Source: Strongyloides papillosus
Taxonomy: Eukaryota; Nematoda; Chromadorea; Rhabditida; Strongyloididae
Length of the DNA stretch: 64,000 nucleotides
Assembly (NCBI GenBank): GCA_005656395.1
Contig: SRSI01000079.1
Span: 1,364,001-1,428,000 of the forward strand
Direction of reading: 5' to 3'
Positions 33,720-45,948 of the stretch are shown piece by piece (the stretch's first letter is position 1; each line of letters opens with the position of its first letter). The notes beneath the pieces were generated by a model. It did not search any database. It worked only from the letters and a program-made list of their open reading frames with translations, and was not told the DNA's origin. The position numbers and the translations under genes are program-made.

Positions 33720-34254
33720 TTAATTAATTCCCCTTCTTCTTTGTTCTTCAGCACTATAACAATATAATTCACATTCTTGCTTGGTTCTTGGTGATCTCCA
33801 TAAATTGAAGTCAAGTTCTGGGCAATATGGGAAGATGTATGGTTCACATTGGTCACTATTACCGAATCTATTGACTCTTCTGAACCATCTATGGACTTTC
33901 TGTGCTGGATCGCGTGAATTTATAGTAACATTAGGACATCCATTAACTATAAGATCATGCCACAAGACAAATGGCATTGGATCACAACCACGTGCTGGGG
34001 ATCCAATAGGACAAGCACATAATTGGCATCCATTTCTCTCTGTTACAACAGCACAATCTAATCCTGTGCACAACATAGGTGGGCAATTTTCAACAATCAT
34101 TTTTCCTAAATCAGCAATGATAGCACCTTGCCCTTAAAGAATAAAAAAAATACATTAATAAATCAATAAACTGTAGAGATTTAAAATTACTTTGTGTGTA
34201 AACAACAACTCCTAGAAGTGCTCCAAAAATGCCACAAATAATAATATTTTTCAT
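33720..34254 (-). CDS. Secreted cysteine-rich protein, antistasin-like plus Kunitz-like
   Basis: Exons 34254-34191 and 34132-33720 with a 58-nt phase-1 intron; about 158 residues. The signal peptide is MKNIIICGIFGALLGVVVYT. The middle (CPPMLCTGLDCAVVTERNGC then QLCACPIG) has the spacing of an antistasin-type knot. The C-terminal half (RWFRRVNRFGN, then CEPYIFPYCPEL, FNLWRSPRTKQEC, ELYC) resembles a Kunitz domain with the F-x-Y and terminal C-x3-C pattern but fewer cysteines than the classic six. Both modules are typically protease inhibitors in secreted proteins; inhibitory activity here is inference. It is isolated between long non-coding stretches. Confidence 0.75.
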
Positions 34255-36863
34255 AGTTATTAATATTTTTTATATTAATCCAGTTGTCTTAAAAGATCAA
34301 AATACGGATAAATATTAAAATATGAAATAATTTATATCACGAATCCATTAAATGCCCTTTTTAATATAGGTAGGGGTTTAAAAAAAGTTTTTTAACAAAA
34401 AAGGAAAAGAGAATAAAGTAGAACAGAAAATAATTATAATACCAAAAATAGGTAAAATCTCTTGAGGTGTATCAATTACATATAAAATAATAAGACAAAT
34501 CGAATAGAAGATAAATTATTACAAAGAAGATAAGAAAAAAGTGATTTGAATAAAAAAAAATACCTAACATCAATTGTTGATTAGAAAAATAAAAAGTCCT
34601 TGAAAAAAATGTAATAACAATGCATTATATATGCATAACAATCACCAACTATCAATAAAGTAATAAAAATACAATAAACCTTTTAAGTTAAAATAATTCT
34701 CCAGTGAAAGAGAAAATTTTTAGTAAAAAAGTTTATTCAAACAAATATGAATAATTCATTTATTTCCATTAATAGAAAATTAATAAAATTCATTAAATAA
34801 ATATATGTAGAAAGTGAATGGAAATCTTTAGGTAACAAAATATTATATTAACCATTAATATTATTAAGGAGATTTCAATCTTCCTGTCAAGTATCCACTA
34901 TAATTTAACACGTATATTTTATAGAAAATATATATGTCCTGTAATTGATGGAGAAAATAAATTATTATACAATTACATATCTGTTAATGTATCTTAAATA
35001 TATATTCTTATGGAAGATGAATGTTATATAAACTGGTTTCTAAATAGTATCTTTCATTCAAATCTTAACAATACTAATTTTAATGATTTCCTTTCTTCTA
35101 TACCTTCCACCCGTCCAATTTATCTTAAAATATTTTTAAAATATAAGATGAATTGAAAAAATTTTTTTGATATGCCTCATCAAATATTTATTCATTTTTT
35201 TATTTATATTTTTATCTTTTTCATCCTACCACTTCTTAATATTATCAATTAAGTAGGCAGATTCATTCTATTTAAACATTATTCTATTTCTAAATATTTA
35301 CATGTAATATTAAAACTTTCCATAAATTTATAAAACTTTAAAATTAAAAGTTTTCTGATAAAATTAAAAGATTACACTTTAAATAAGGTAGAAGGTAAAA
35401 GTTTTCCAATCCTTTTAGATTTCTTATCTCAAAATTTGAAATGTCATTGAGGAGGGTTTAATCAAAAGTGGCAGGTACATAAAAAAGTTTTGTAAAAATT
35501 CTTTTTGTTTTTAATTCTCCTTCCTTTAATTGCAACTTTGTTTTCTTCATACCATGAAAAGGAAATTTTAATTATTTGACCTTTTGATAAGAATAAATAT
35601 TATGTGTTACTTCTATGGGGTGGAAAAAGTTTTCGAAGGGGAAACAAAAATAATATTATTTTTAGAAAAATTATGAAATAGTGTATTACATACAGAAACT
35701 TTATTCAAGATGTATTGTTGTTCGTTATTATCATTTTAATATTGATATTATTGAAATTATAGACAATAATTATTAAGTAAATTAATTATTGTTTTTTAGC
35801 GATTAAATTTGGGCAAAGGTACACTGGCCTTTATTGGGCTAGATGTATTTACCTCCTTCAAAATATAGCTAAATACATACTAACCCAATAGGGATAGTGT
35901 AGCTTTACCCTTAAATTTAACTAAGCATTAATAAATTGACTTTACCCGTCCTTGAGTATGGTACTTGTTTTTTTATTCCTTCTATTCGATCCACAATGTT
36001 GTCCAAAATAAATGAAGCACTTACAAAAGCAAATTATTTACAATTGTTTATGTAGTAGAAAGAACTGCAAAAATTTCTATACCGTAGAAGGGAAGATATT
36101 TAAAAATAATAACATCAAATTTTGTACTTTCAAAATTCAGAAATCCTCTAGTTTATTTTATCATTAAAAGTATCTTCAAAATAATCTTACCATTATTCCC
36201 AATAAAAGATTCAAAGCTGCGCAGCTTTAAAACATCAAGCACATATACTCAAAATCTATAAAAGCCCTCAATTCTAATTTCGAGACAAAAGAATTGAAAA
36301 AATGACATAATTTTATTATAAATAGTCAACAACTTACCCGACGATGACGTTTATAGACATCAAACTCCATTTTCAACATCAATTGAAAAAGAAAATGTAG
36401 TTTTGTTGATACATTATAGTACCAACAGCAAATATGAGCTCCATACAGGAGTAAGGTAACTTGCTGCCTCCTAGATATTGTAACTTAAATCAAAAAATAC
36501 ATTAATTAATTAAATTTAAAATTAACATTATTAAATATTGACGGATTAGAAAAAAATTTGAAAAACAAGGAATCGAAATATGTATAATAATACATCCACT
36601 TTGTTACAATCAATCAACTATGAAATTAAATAAGAAAATTAAAAGGACTATTGAATGTGGAAATAAAAGGAATTTAATAAAATTCAATACTAACATGAAT
36701 CATACTATACAATAAGGGACATGCCACTTAATTTTTTTAAAAAATTAAGATGTATCAGTACTTAATATGATAATACATTGTTAATGTGTAACGTTTATAG
36801 TGTACAGACATTAATAAAACTTCATCACCAATATACTTTATTATTATTAAAGAATAACATAAA
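34255..36863. other. Intergenic region, AT-rich with foldback repeat
   Basis: 2.6 kb without a supported gene. It contains a long imperfect hairpin at 35801-35922 and a perfect 16-base palindrome AAAGCTGCGCAGCTTT at 36213-36228. The stretch 35800-36480 is less AT-rich than the rest and may be an old element. Confidence 0.55.
35801..35922. repeat. Imperfect foldback (hairpin) repeat, ~54-base arms
   Basis: The left arm (35801-35854: TTAAATTTGGGCAAAGGT... TTATTGGGCTAGATGTATTTA) pairs with the right arm (about 35868-35922: TAAATACATACTAACCCAATA...). Pairing is by eye about 80%, with a loop of roughly 13 bases. It may be a miniature foldback transposon; a structured RNA is an alternative. Confidence 0.6.
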
Positions 36864-37106
36864 TCATCCATTTATATGTCTTCCTGAAAATGGTTCCTGA
36901 CTGCATACACACCAATTAACTATGTAAAGGTATTTATTTTTGCAATATCCATAAGCATAACCACGTAAAGCACATTCTTTCATGCAGGGTAAATGGCTTG
37001 ACCATGGTGTACATGTACCTTCCTTGTAGAAATCTATCGTATCTGAAGAACAGGTCCTTAAAAGTAATCCAAGAGATAAACTAATTATTAATATTTGCTT
37101 GTACAT
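36864..37106 (-). CDS. Secreted six-cysteine CS-alpha/beta (defensin-like) peptide
   Basis: An 80-residue single-exon protein with signal peptide MYKQILIISLSLGLLLRTCS. The mature part has six cysteines spaced C-x8-C-x3-C-x9-C-x10-C-x1-C. The C-x3-C plus C-x-C pairing is the hallmark of the cysteine-stabilised alpha/beta fold shared by invertebrate defensins and related peptides. Such peptides usually act as secreted antimicrobials, less often as channel ligands; this function is inferred from spacing alone. The last residues (SQEPFSGRHING) are a short polar tail. It sits just outside the histone cluster and has no paralogue in the window. Confidence 0.65.
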   Translation of the reverse strand: MYKQILIISLSLGLLLRTCSSDTIDFYKEGTCTPWSSHLPCMKECALRGYAYGYCKNKYLYIVNWCVCSQEPFSGRHING

Positions 37107-37504
37107 AAATATTTCACCAGAGAAACTGATCCCAATACGTTAAATATTTGAACAATAATTGATTCTAATTTTACACCAGTTAACACAAATTTTTATCTCC
37201 TTAAAAATAAATATTCAAATATTACCGTTGTACATCACACATATACAAGGACATCCCTAAAAACGCAGCAATATGGAAAATAACACCTTATGATAACATG
37301 TCGGTAAACCAAGTTTCAAAGTGCGCTCCACCACACGAAAGTAATACCAATAAATACAAAACATGGAAGAGATATCAAACACAGCAAAAGACATCTATAA
37401 CTACACAGACTCCAAATGTCGTTACAAGATTCAAAACCAAAATAAGCATATAATATAACTTTATTGAAAAAAACTCAAGGAAGGGAAATGAAGCCAAGAA
37501 TGGT
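37107..37504. other. Spacer between defensin-like gene and H2A
   Basis: No reading frame is supported. The H2A transcript 3' end falls at its right edge. Confidence 0.5.
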
Positions 37505-37520
37505 GGCCCTAAAGAGGGCC
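37505..37520 (-). promoter_or_regulatory. Histone 3' stem-loop of H2A
   Basis: On the minus strand reads GGCCCTCTTTAGGGCC, the canonical six-base-pair stem and four-base loop bound by SLBP for 3' processing of replication-dependent histone mRNA. It lies 39 bases after the H2A stop. Confidence 0.95.
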
Positions 37521-37559
37521 GTTGGGATAAAAGAAAGTTTTTAACAGAGATCTTTAAGT

Positions 37560-37949
37560 TTACTCAGCACCTTCATCGGCGGCAGCCTTCTTTGGAATGA
37601 GAGAAGAAGGAATATTCGGAAGAACACCTCCTTGAGCAATGGTTACTCCACTGAGAAGTTTGTTCAACTCTTCATCGTTTCTGATGGCCAATTGGAGATG
37701 TCTAGGATTAATTCTGGTTTTCTTGTTGTCACGGGCAGCGTTACCAGCCAACTCAAGGACTTCAGCAGCGAGGTATTCAAGGACAGCTGCAAGATAAACT
37801 GGTGCACCAGCTCCGACACGTTCGGCGTAGTTTCCTTTGCGAAGCATACGATGGAGACGACCAACTGGGAATTGAAGTCCAGCACGACTTGAACGACTTT
37901 TAGCTTTTCCAGAAGTCTTAGCTTTTCCTCCTTTACCACGTCCAGACAT
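37560..37949 (-). CDS. H2A: Histone H2A
   Basis: 129 residues, intronless, starting [20 protein letters not shown] and containing the core [20 protein letters not shown] and the acidic-patch region [20 protein letters not shown]. Length and sequence fit canonical replication-dependent H2A, which forms nucleosome dimers with H2B. It carries no variant features such as an SQ-E/D tail. It is transcribed divergently from H2B and ends in the histone stem-loop. Higher GC than neighbouring genes reflects strong codon bias, as usual for histones. Confidence 0.98.
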   Translation of the reverse strand: MSGRGKGGKAKTSGKAKSRSSRAGLQFPVGRLHRMLRKGNYAERVGAGAPVYLAAVLEYLAAEVLELAGNAARDNKKTRINPRHLQLAIRNDEELNKLLSGVTIAQGGVLPNIPSSLIPKKAAADEGAE

Positions 37950-38211
37950 AGTTGAAATAATACAAAAGTATGTAGCGATATAAAATGAGTAAACACTCGG
38001 TGACTATCGATAGTACGCGTTTCCTTTATATACTCTACTGCCGTGTGTAGAGGGCGGTGCTAAAAAAGATAGCTTGACCTAGGTCGCGTCGCGATCGGAA
38101 CGCACCATTAACTCCACCCAACACACACGACGAAGAGGTATATAAGCAGTTTAATTCTTTATTTCAGTACCCGTGTTTGCACGAATTAACTTACGTTACT
38201 TTGCTACTATT
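37950..38211. promoter_or_regulatory. H2A/H2B bidirectional promoter
   Basis: 262 bases with a TATA box in each direction: TTTATATA read on the plus strand near 38026 (minus TATATAAA, towards H2A), and TATATAAG near 38139 (towards H2B). Between them lies the block CGTGTGTAGAGGGCGGTGC (38043-38060), which recurs in the H4/H3 promoter. Confidence 0.85.
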
Positions 38212-38583
38212 ATGGCTCCACCAACTGCTTCAAAAGGAAAGAAGGCTGTCAAAAGCCAAAAAGCTGTTCGCCCAACTGACAAGAAGGGAAGAAAGAAGGC
38301 CAGAAAGGAAACCTACTCCATCTACATCTATCGTGTCTTGAAACAAGTTCACCCAGACACCGGAATCTCATCTAAAGCTATGTCAATCATGAACTCTTTC
38401 GTCAATGATGTCTTTGAGAGAATCGCCGGAGAGGCTTCAAAACTCGCTACTTACAACAAGAAGTCCACCATCTCATCCCGGGAAATCCAAACTTCTGTCA
38501 GACTTATTCTTCCAGGAGAATTGGCCAAACACGCCGTTTCCGAAGGAACTAAGGCCGTAACAAAGTACACCAGTTCAAAATAA
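38212..38583 (+). CDS. H2B: Histone H2B
   Basis: 123 residues from ATG 38212: [20 protein letters not shown] tail, then the fold [40 protein letters not shown] and the C-terminal helix ending KYTSSK. The open frame extends upstream to 38173 without an ATG, and the MAPP start gives the usual nematode H2B length and N-terminus. Intronless; the partner H2A is divergent. The ubiquitination-site region [11 protein letters not shown] is present. Confidence 0.98.
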   Translation: MAPPTASKGKKAVKSQKAVRPTDKKGRKKARKETYSIYIYRVLKQVHPDTGISSKAMSIMNSFVNDVFERIAGEASKLATYNKKSTISSREIQTSVRLILPGELAKHAVSEGTKAVTKYTSSK

Positions 38584-38622
38584 ATTGCTGCGTTTTTCTA
38601 TTAAACTTTATTTTATCCCAAC

Positions 38623-38638
38623 GGCCCTCTTTAGGGCC
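38623..38638 (+). promoter_or_regulatory. Histone 3' stem-loop of H2B
   Basis: GGCCCTCTTTAGGGCC, 39 bases after the H2B stop, identical to the other three stem-loops in the cluster and flanked by CCCAAC and ACCATC. Confidence 0.95.
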
Positions 38639-39234
38639 ACCATCTTGAGCTTTTTATTTTTTCTTGCCGGTTTTAATAAAGTTTTTGATTGTGCTTGAAA
38701 TGTTTTTTTGAAATAAAATATTTATGAGTAATTTGTTTTTTTCATACGAGAACGAAAGACTGTTATTTGTTATTGCTTTCTGTCCAGTACTTTCTTAGAT
38801 AAGATACTGAGAAAAGGGTAATCGTGCTTGAAGGCTTTTTCTATCATAATTCTCGAAAATATGTATTATTTATTCGGTATTTATCAACTTCCATGTATGA
38901 TAAAAAAAGATTTTTAATAAATTTTTGCAAAAAAAAATGCACAAACACTTTACCACTTTTTTGCGGCGCGTAATTTCAACGCTTCAACTCTAGATATAAT
39001 ATATCACATGATAGAGGTAAAAGTACAATAAATCAAAAGCTTGGAAATGAATGTCGACATCAGATGAGCAAATCGTGAACATATGGAACAAAATAGTACT
39101 TCAAAATACACGTTCCATGAAGTAGAAAGATGAATCTAAGATTTCCATAGGTATTTGAAACAAAACGAGATAAAAAGTACTAAACAAAACTTTATTTCGA
39201 AATTAACACAAGGTAAAAGATAATAATACTGGGT
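38639..39234. other. Spacer between the two histone pairs
   Basis: About 600 bases between the H2B and H4 3' ends. An AATAAA occurs shortly after the H2B stem-loop. No gene is seen. Confidence 0.6.
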
Positions 39235-39250
39235 GGCCCTAAAGAGGGCC
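39235..39250 (-). promoter_or_regulatory. Histone 3' stem-loop of H4
   Basis: Minus strand reads GGCCCTCTTTAGGGCC, 51 bases downstream of the H4 stop. Confidence 0.95.
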
Positions 39251-39301
39251 GTTGGGATTCAAAAAAGCAAAGAGATGTACATACAGTAGAAGATAGTGAA
39301 A

Positions 39302-40257
<956 letters not shown>

Positions 40258-40296
40258 GTGTTTTGTGTATTTACAGTTACTTTTTTCTATCCCAAA

Positions 40297-40312
40297 GGCC
40301 CTCTTTAGGGCC
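40297..40312 (+). promoter_or_regulatory. Histone 3' stem-loop of H3
   Basis: GGCCCTCTTTAGGGCC, 39 bases after the H3 stop. An AATAAA follows about 27 bases later, so a backup polyadenylation route is possible. Confidence 0.95.
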
Positions 40313-40832
40313 ACCTATTATATTCTTAAGGTTGTTTTTAATAAAGTGTTTTTATGTTATTTTTAACTATTGGGAAAAGTCTCTGGTAGGTGTAAAGTTT
40401 GAAGAATTATGGGTTGCTTGTACTTGGGTGTCTGATTTGTGCATATCATTTTTTGGAGTTGTGTTACTGCTGAAACGTCGGGTTTTGTACAACAGTTTAA
40501 GGACTATGGATGCTAGTTATTAAGTTTCTCCTTCTATACATATTACCGAGCGATACTACAACTTTCACAGTGTTAAGACCGACAAAAAAGTGGAATTTAC
40601 TGGTCAAGAACGAAGAAGGAACTTAAATATTTTATTATATTACATTTTCTGTTAACAAAGCATAAAAACATTTTATGGTTACTGATTAACATTAATTAGT
40701 GGATTCTTTTATTAAAAATGTCCATTATACGAAATTAGCGATGTCAAAATATTTAATTATTAAGTTTAATTATAAATTATTAAGTTAGATTATAGATTAT
40801 TAAGTTAAATTATAAATTATTAAGAGGTGTAA
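40313..40832. other. Spacer with a 20-bp tandem repeat
   Basis: No gene. It holds the H3 3' flank and, next to the stop of the following minus-strand gene, a short tandem repeat. Confidence 0.6.
40755..40824. repeat. 20-bp tandem repeat, 3.5 copies
   Basis: The unit AATTATTAAGTTAAATTATA is repeated from 40755 to 40824 with few changes. It ends nine bases before the stop codon of the ubiquitin-like protein gene, so it lies in that gene's 3' UTR. Confidence 0.85.
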
Positions 40833-42353
40833 TTATTTTGTAGATTTTGACGAGTTATTAATTCTTGTTGAGGATTTCTTTTTAAGACTAGTGATTTTTA
40901 CCTTACTAGTTTTATCAGTAATTGACTTGTGGAAGAATGATTTCTTCTTTTGTCTTCTGTCGTCCCTTTTTTCCTTTAATTTTGTAAGTTTGTTCTTCAT
41001 GTCTTCATCAAATAGTTTTCTTTGACTTTCAGTCATTGTTTCGAATTCAGCAATAATCCTTTTTGTAGTCAAGTCTTTTGGTTTCGATGGTTCCAAGCCT
41101 TCTATAATTTCATTTAAATTCTTGACGAGTTGTTTCTTCTGATCAAGGCTTCTGCACATCTGTGAGTATTGTTGACGAGTATAATCTCCAGAAGTAATCT
41201 TGGGAGTAATATCGAGTTCACAATCCTGAGGTAAGTTGAATTCACTGAGTTTTTTATCGTCTCCAACCAATTCTTTTCCTTTATAAAATAGATACCCAAT
41301 AAAGTTGTACTTGTTCTTGAGTCTTTTTTTCAGGGATTCTAATGTTGATTCAACTGGTTGGATAAATTTGAACTGAATTTTGTTTGTAAAGGCATTCCGA
41401 AGAGATAGGCGAATCAACGATTTTTCATCCAACGCTCTTTTTTTGCAGTTAATTCTTTGCAAAACATCTTTAAGAAGGCTATCTGAAGCAGGTACTCCTT
41501 TTCCAGGGACACCACCAAGTTGTGCTTCAAACTCGACTGATTTAATACTTGTTTCATCCTTTTCAATTGGATGGGATTTGTTAGTGAGCACAACATTTTG
41601 AGGACGTGGCAATACCATTACCGATACAGGAATCGGGTTTGACTTCTCACTTTTTGAGTGGTTTTCAGTAACCATTGAAGTGGATGTTTTCAAATTAACA
41701 TTACCATTATTTATGGGAGGTAATGCTATTTTCTCCGGTGTCCCGATGCTTGTTCTTGTAGTTGATTTTATCGATGAAGATTGTGTCTTTGAGGTTGATA
41801 GAATATTCTTCTCCATACGTTTCTTTGATGATTCTGCTTTATTTGTAATGGTAGGCAAAGAAAGAGGCATCAATAGGTTAGAACTTCTTTTTGATTTAAC
41901 TCCTTTTGATTTACTTTTCTTTGGAGCACCACCTTTATCATTAACTTTATTATTCTTTTTAACTGGTTCTTTTGAGTCGGTACCTTTTTTTCCTATTATA
42001 AACTTGAAAAAATCCATAGAGTCTTTACCAGAATCTCCAGAAGAAGTGGAGCTGTCGTTTGAGCTGTTATTAAGAAATTTCTTCTTCATTTCTGGATCAT
42101 CATATGGAGTTACGTAGAGAGCATTAAAAATCCGCATGTTTTTTTCTTCGGGCTTCTCTTGTTTCTTAGGAGGTAGTTGATCGTTAGTAGAGTTTTTAGT
42201 CCTCCGCTCCATTGAAGCCATTCGTAACTTCTGTACTAATGCATCACTTTCTTTCTTGATGTCTGCTTTAGATTTGTGATATCTCATAGTCTTTCTGAAT
42301 GGGATTTTGATTTTTTCTTTATTTGAAGAGGACGCATTACTAGTAGAAGACAT
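40833..42353 (-). CDS. Ubiquitin-like-domain protein, lysine/serine-rich, unknown role
   Basis: 506 residues from ATG 42353, intronless. The open frame extends 32 codons further, but TTCTATTCCAG directly before this ATG looks like a trans-splice acceptor and so sets the start. Residues 1-310 are low-complexity, rich in Ser, Lys and Asn, and probably disordered. About 345-425 resembles a ubiquitin-like beta-grasp: IQFKFIQPVESTLESLKKRL, then IGYLFYKGKELVGDDKKLSE and FNLPQDCELDITPKI. A basic, helical C-terminus follows (KLFDEDMKNKLTKLKEKRDD). There is no C-terminal Gly-Gly, so it is not a conjugated modifier. Such proteins often bind the proteasome, Cdc48 or RNA-processing factors; I cannot choose. 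Confidence 0.7.
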   Translation of the reverse strand: MSSTSNASSSNKEKIKIPFRKTMRYHKSKADIKKESDALVQKLRMASMERRTKNSTNDQLPPKKQEKPEEKNMRIFNALYVTPYDDPEMKKKFLNNSSNDSSTSSGDSGKDSMDFFKFIIGKKGTDSKEPVKKNNKVNDKGGAPKKSKSKGVKSKRSSNLLMPLSLPTITNKAESSKKRMEKNILSTSKTQSSSIKSTTRTSIGTPEKIALPPINNGNVNLKTSTSMVTENHSKSEKSNPIPVSVMVLPRPQNVVLTNKSHPIEKDETSIKSVEFEAQLGGVPGKGVPASDSLLKDVLQRINCKKRALDEKSLIRLSLRNAFTNKIQFKFIQPVESTLESLKKRLKNKYNFIGYLFYKGKELVGDDKKLSEFNLPQDCELDITPKITSGDYTRQQYSQMCRSLDQKKQLVKNLNEIIEGLEPSKPKDLTTKRIIAEFETMTESQRKLFDEDMKNKLTKLKEKRDDRRQKKKSFFHKSITDKTSKVKITSLKKKSSTRINNSSKSTK

Positions 42354-45300
42354 TCTGGAATAGAAGAATGTTGTAATAAAACAGAAATTTTTATTTATTT
42401 TATAGAGATAATTGTATAGTGAGATTTGAATGTAAATTGCACGTGTCAAAACATGATTGGACGACAGAAAAAAATTTAATTATTGAATATTATTATTATG
42501 ATTTTACATATTATATATACATGCTCGTTTTAAAGAATAAACAATTTTTATTGTGTTTAAATTTTTCCTTTATAATCAAATCTTTAAATTAATAAACAAC
42601 GAATTTGCATTTCTCTTAAATGCATTTTTGGCATTAAATGACAAAACGATATTAACTGTTGGTTAATTAATTAGTTGCCTACCTGCAATTTTAAAGTCCA
42701 TTTGATTTATGTTGTATGATTATGAAAGCACAAAATAATTCAATATTTATATGGGAAACTTATTTTTTACTTTAACTTAGAAATATAAATAACAAAAAAT
42801 AAAAACAATGGAAAAAGAATTATTTAAAATAAACATTTCCTAAAAACAATTTAAACACTATCTTTAATAAGTGATAAATACGTCTATTTCTATAACAGTA
42901 TTAAGTATATAAAGAAAAAGTTATTTCCTTTAAAAATATGTTTTAATTATCGTTTTTTATTTTCTTCGATTAGTCATTTTAGTACTTTATTATATTAAAG
43001 GATTTTCGCACTCACATTTCATTTTGTTTTCAAAATGTGATTCTGTAATAGTATACCAGTTATTTCATAAACAGATAGGATATAAATTATTATTGTGTAA
43101 TTAAGAGAAGATTTATCCAACGAAAGTTTATCATTTTGACAACTGTGTTGTTGAGTATTTTTTTTTATATTATTTAGGATCCTCAGAAAATTGCACTTTT
43201 AAAATAATAAATGGTTTAAAAAGGTTTTAATTGGTTGAAAAGTGTTTCTGAAATATGAATATTTAAAAAATATAAATATGAATTTAAAGATATTATAAAT
43301 TATGAATTTTGAACAAGTGATTTAAATATTATATAAAATTTTGAATAATTTCCCTAAATTTTAAATATTAAAATGTCTATAAATTGTGAGGTTTTTTGTA
43401 AAAAATTAGAGTTTAATAAATTGTGTCTATTTATTGTCTATTATTGGTTTTATTTTATAGTTTCTTATGTAAATTATATTTTTTCACTTTGTATGTCGTT
43501 ACTTCAATAAAAATAAAGTGTTACATGATTATGTTTTCAACTACACGGAGATGTTTCATGACCGTGTTTTTAGTATAAAAGAAGGTCACAAAGATTGTCC
43601 ATATAAAAACAAAATGACAGATGGAGGATTTTAGTAAAAATATGTTTCAATAAGGTAATCCTGATACAAAAGACGATTTATTAAGATGATTATGATATTA
43701 AAAGGAGTTTCACAGGTTTTCTTACTGTTCTAATGAGATTCACAAAGGTTATCAAAGTACTATTAAAAAATGTACTGAATATTTATAAAAAACACTTAAA
43801 AAAATCCTTCATCAAATATTATCATTATGTAAATATGACTTAATTGTGTATTTTTGATGAGAAATTTTCTCTATTAAGGTTGTTGTTAATAAAAAAAAGT
43901 GGCTAACAAAGTTTTCTTACTTCTAAAAAATGATTCACAAAATATTCTAGCTGTATTGAACCTTATATACAAAAACTTATACAAAAATACTTGAAAAAGT
44001 GCTCTAAGAACGTATTATCGTTATATAAAGAGAATTTTTGAATACATTTCTAAGGTAAATCTTATACAAAAGAGTATTATTAATTTAAAAACTTGTTGAC
44101 GGATGTATTTGTAATGAAAACTATTTTCACTTTCTATGGTAATTAATAAATTTTTATGTTTTTCCGAACAAAATTGGATTATATATAACTTGTACTTTTA
44201 TATGAAATATTCATATAATATTTTAAGTTAAATAAAAATTCATAGTACATTCTGTATGGAATTTAAATCAACATTTGTCTTGAAACAATTTGAATTATTA
44301 GGAGCACGTTCTTAAAATGCTGATGTCTTAATATTAACAGTTTTATAGTTAAGAAAATTTGCATTCTTAGGAGAATTGTTTTATCTCATCAGAAATACAT
44401 TTATTGGTTATCTTTGTATTGAATATACTCTTATCAGGCAGCATTTGTTATTAGAAATGCCTCTTTGAACTATTTTTATACAGTAGGAACGCGTTTTTGG
44501 GACATATTCTCCAGTATTTTTTGGTGATATTCTGTATATGGAATTAATTATAGCTAGAAACCCTTTTCAATCAACTTATAGCAGAAAGAAAATCTTACAA
44601 GTCAGTTTATTATGATAAAAATACAATAATTAATCATCTTTTTTATAACAAATGTCTTGCATATCTTAACAGAAATTTCTACATGCGAAATTTTATTTTA
44701 TATGAACAACCTTGGTAAACCATCTATTATATTAAAAGTACGGTAGTGTTAACTTCTTTCTATAACTGAAAACACATCTTTGGAGTACTTTTGCAAGTAG
44801 TTTCTATGAATATACTGAACATATAACTTAATTATAGCTACAACATCTGTATAAATAAATCTTTAATAGCTATAAAACTTTGTAAACTACTTTTTTTATG
44901 AAAACTATTTACTTTGAATTTTTTATGATTATTTTATTGTAATTATGTATCTCTACGTTTATTGCAATGGGAATATTTTCTGAAACAGTTAATATATTAC
45001 TTAATTCAAGTACGTACTTACGTTGAATTTCCAAAAAATGAAGTAAATGTTTCTTGTACTTATTATTTTTACTATATTTGATCTTTTTTATAACTGAATA
45101 GTAATTACTTATAATTTAATTTCCTTAATTTTCAATAGATATAACGTTCTCTCCATTTTCATGAGCTAAATTTAGATATCATAAAAATTTATAAGAATAC
45201 CAAGAAGTTTAAATTATTTATTTTGTTATTTTTTTACTTCAAAATAAATTTATTAATGAAAATCTAACTTGTTTACACTTTAAAAGGAAATATGAACAGT

Positions 45301-45948
45301 GATTTTTAAAGAAAATGAAAAAACATCGAAAACAAATAAAAAAAGTTTAAAAAAGTTATTTTATTGATGACGTTGATATAGAAAGGTGTTTTTTTTAAGA
45401 ATGAATCATATTTTTAAATACAATGGAAACAATTTCAAAAGCAGGTATTATGCAGCAAACGGTTTTTTTTAAATAAGAAATCTATTTATAAAATTAATAT
45501 ATCATAAATTGAAGAATATTTCCTATAAAAATAAATCGTGCACTTTAACAAGATATTACATCAGTAAAATACACTTTAACTTTTGTTTTTTTTAAAAAAA
45601 TAAAAGTTTAGGATTAAAATTATTTTCAATCATTGCACCTATTCCATTATTAAAATTAATCCTCATAAAAATAGCATTATGAAGCTAATCTTTGCCATAA
45701 TTGCTATTTAAGTTTATTTTAAATATACTGTAATTATTCATTACGAAAATTAAGTTGATTTTAACATTCATTTTTCTACAAAAAGCTATTTAATATATAA
45801 CTTGGAAGGATATTTGTGATAGGTGAGGAGAATTAATAATTTTGGTAGTATTTATTTGACTATTATTTTTTTAACAATAGAAATAAGTGTTAGTTTAATA
45901 AAGTTAGCCAAAAATACTTTTAGATCTATTAATTTCGTTTTACTTAAA
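42354..45948. other. 3.6-kb AT-rich intergenic region
   Basis: No supported gene. A frame at 45823-45948 runs into the first F-box gene but is hydrophobic and lies before its likely ATG. Between about 43650 and 44100 there are decayed duplicated segments, listed separately. Confidence 0.55.
43650..44100. repeat. Two decayed copies of a ~195-bp segment
   Basis: The order of blocks GTAATCCTGATACAAAAGA, TTTTCTTACT, GATTCACAAA and CAAATATTATCATTATGTAAA near 43657-43832 is echoed by similar blocks at about 43910-44075 (TTTTCTTACTTC, GATTCACAAAAT, CGTATTATCGTTATATAAA, CTTATACAAAAGAG). The copies are heavily diverged. Confidence 0.35.
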
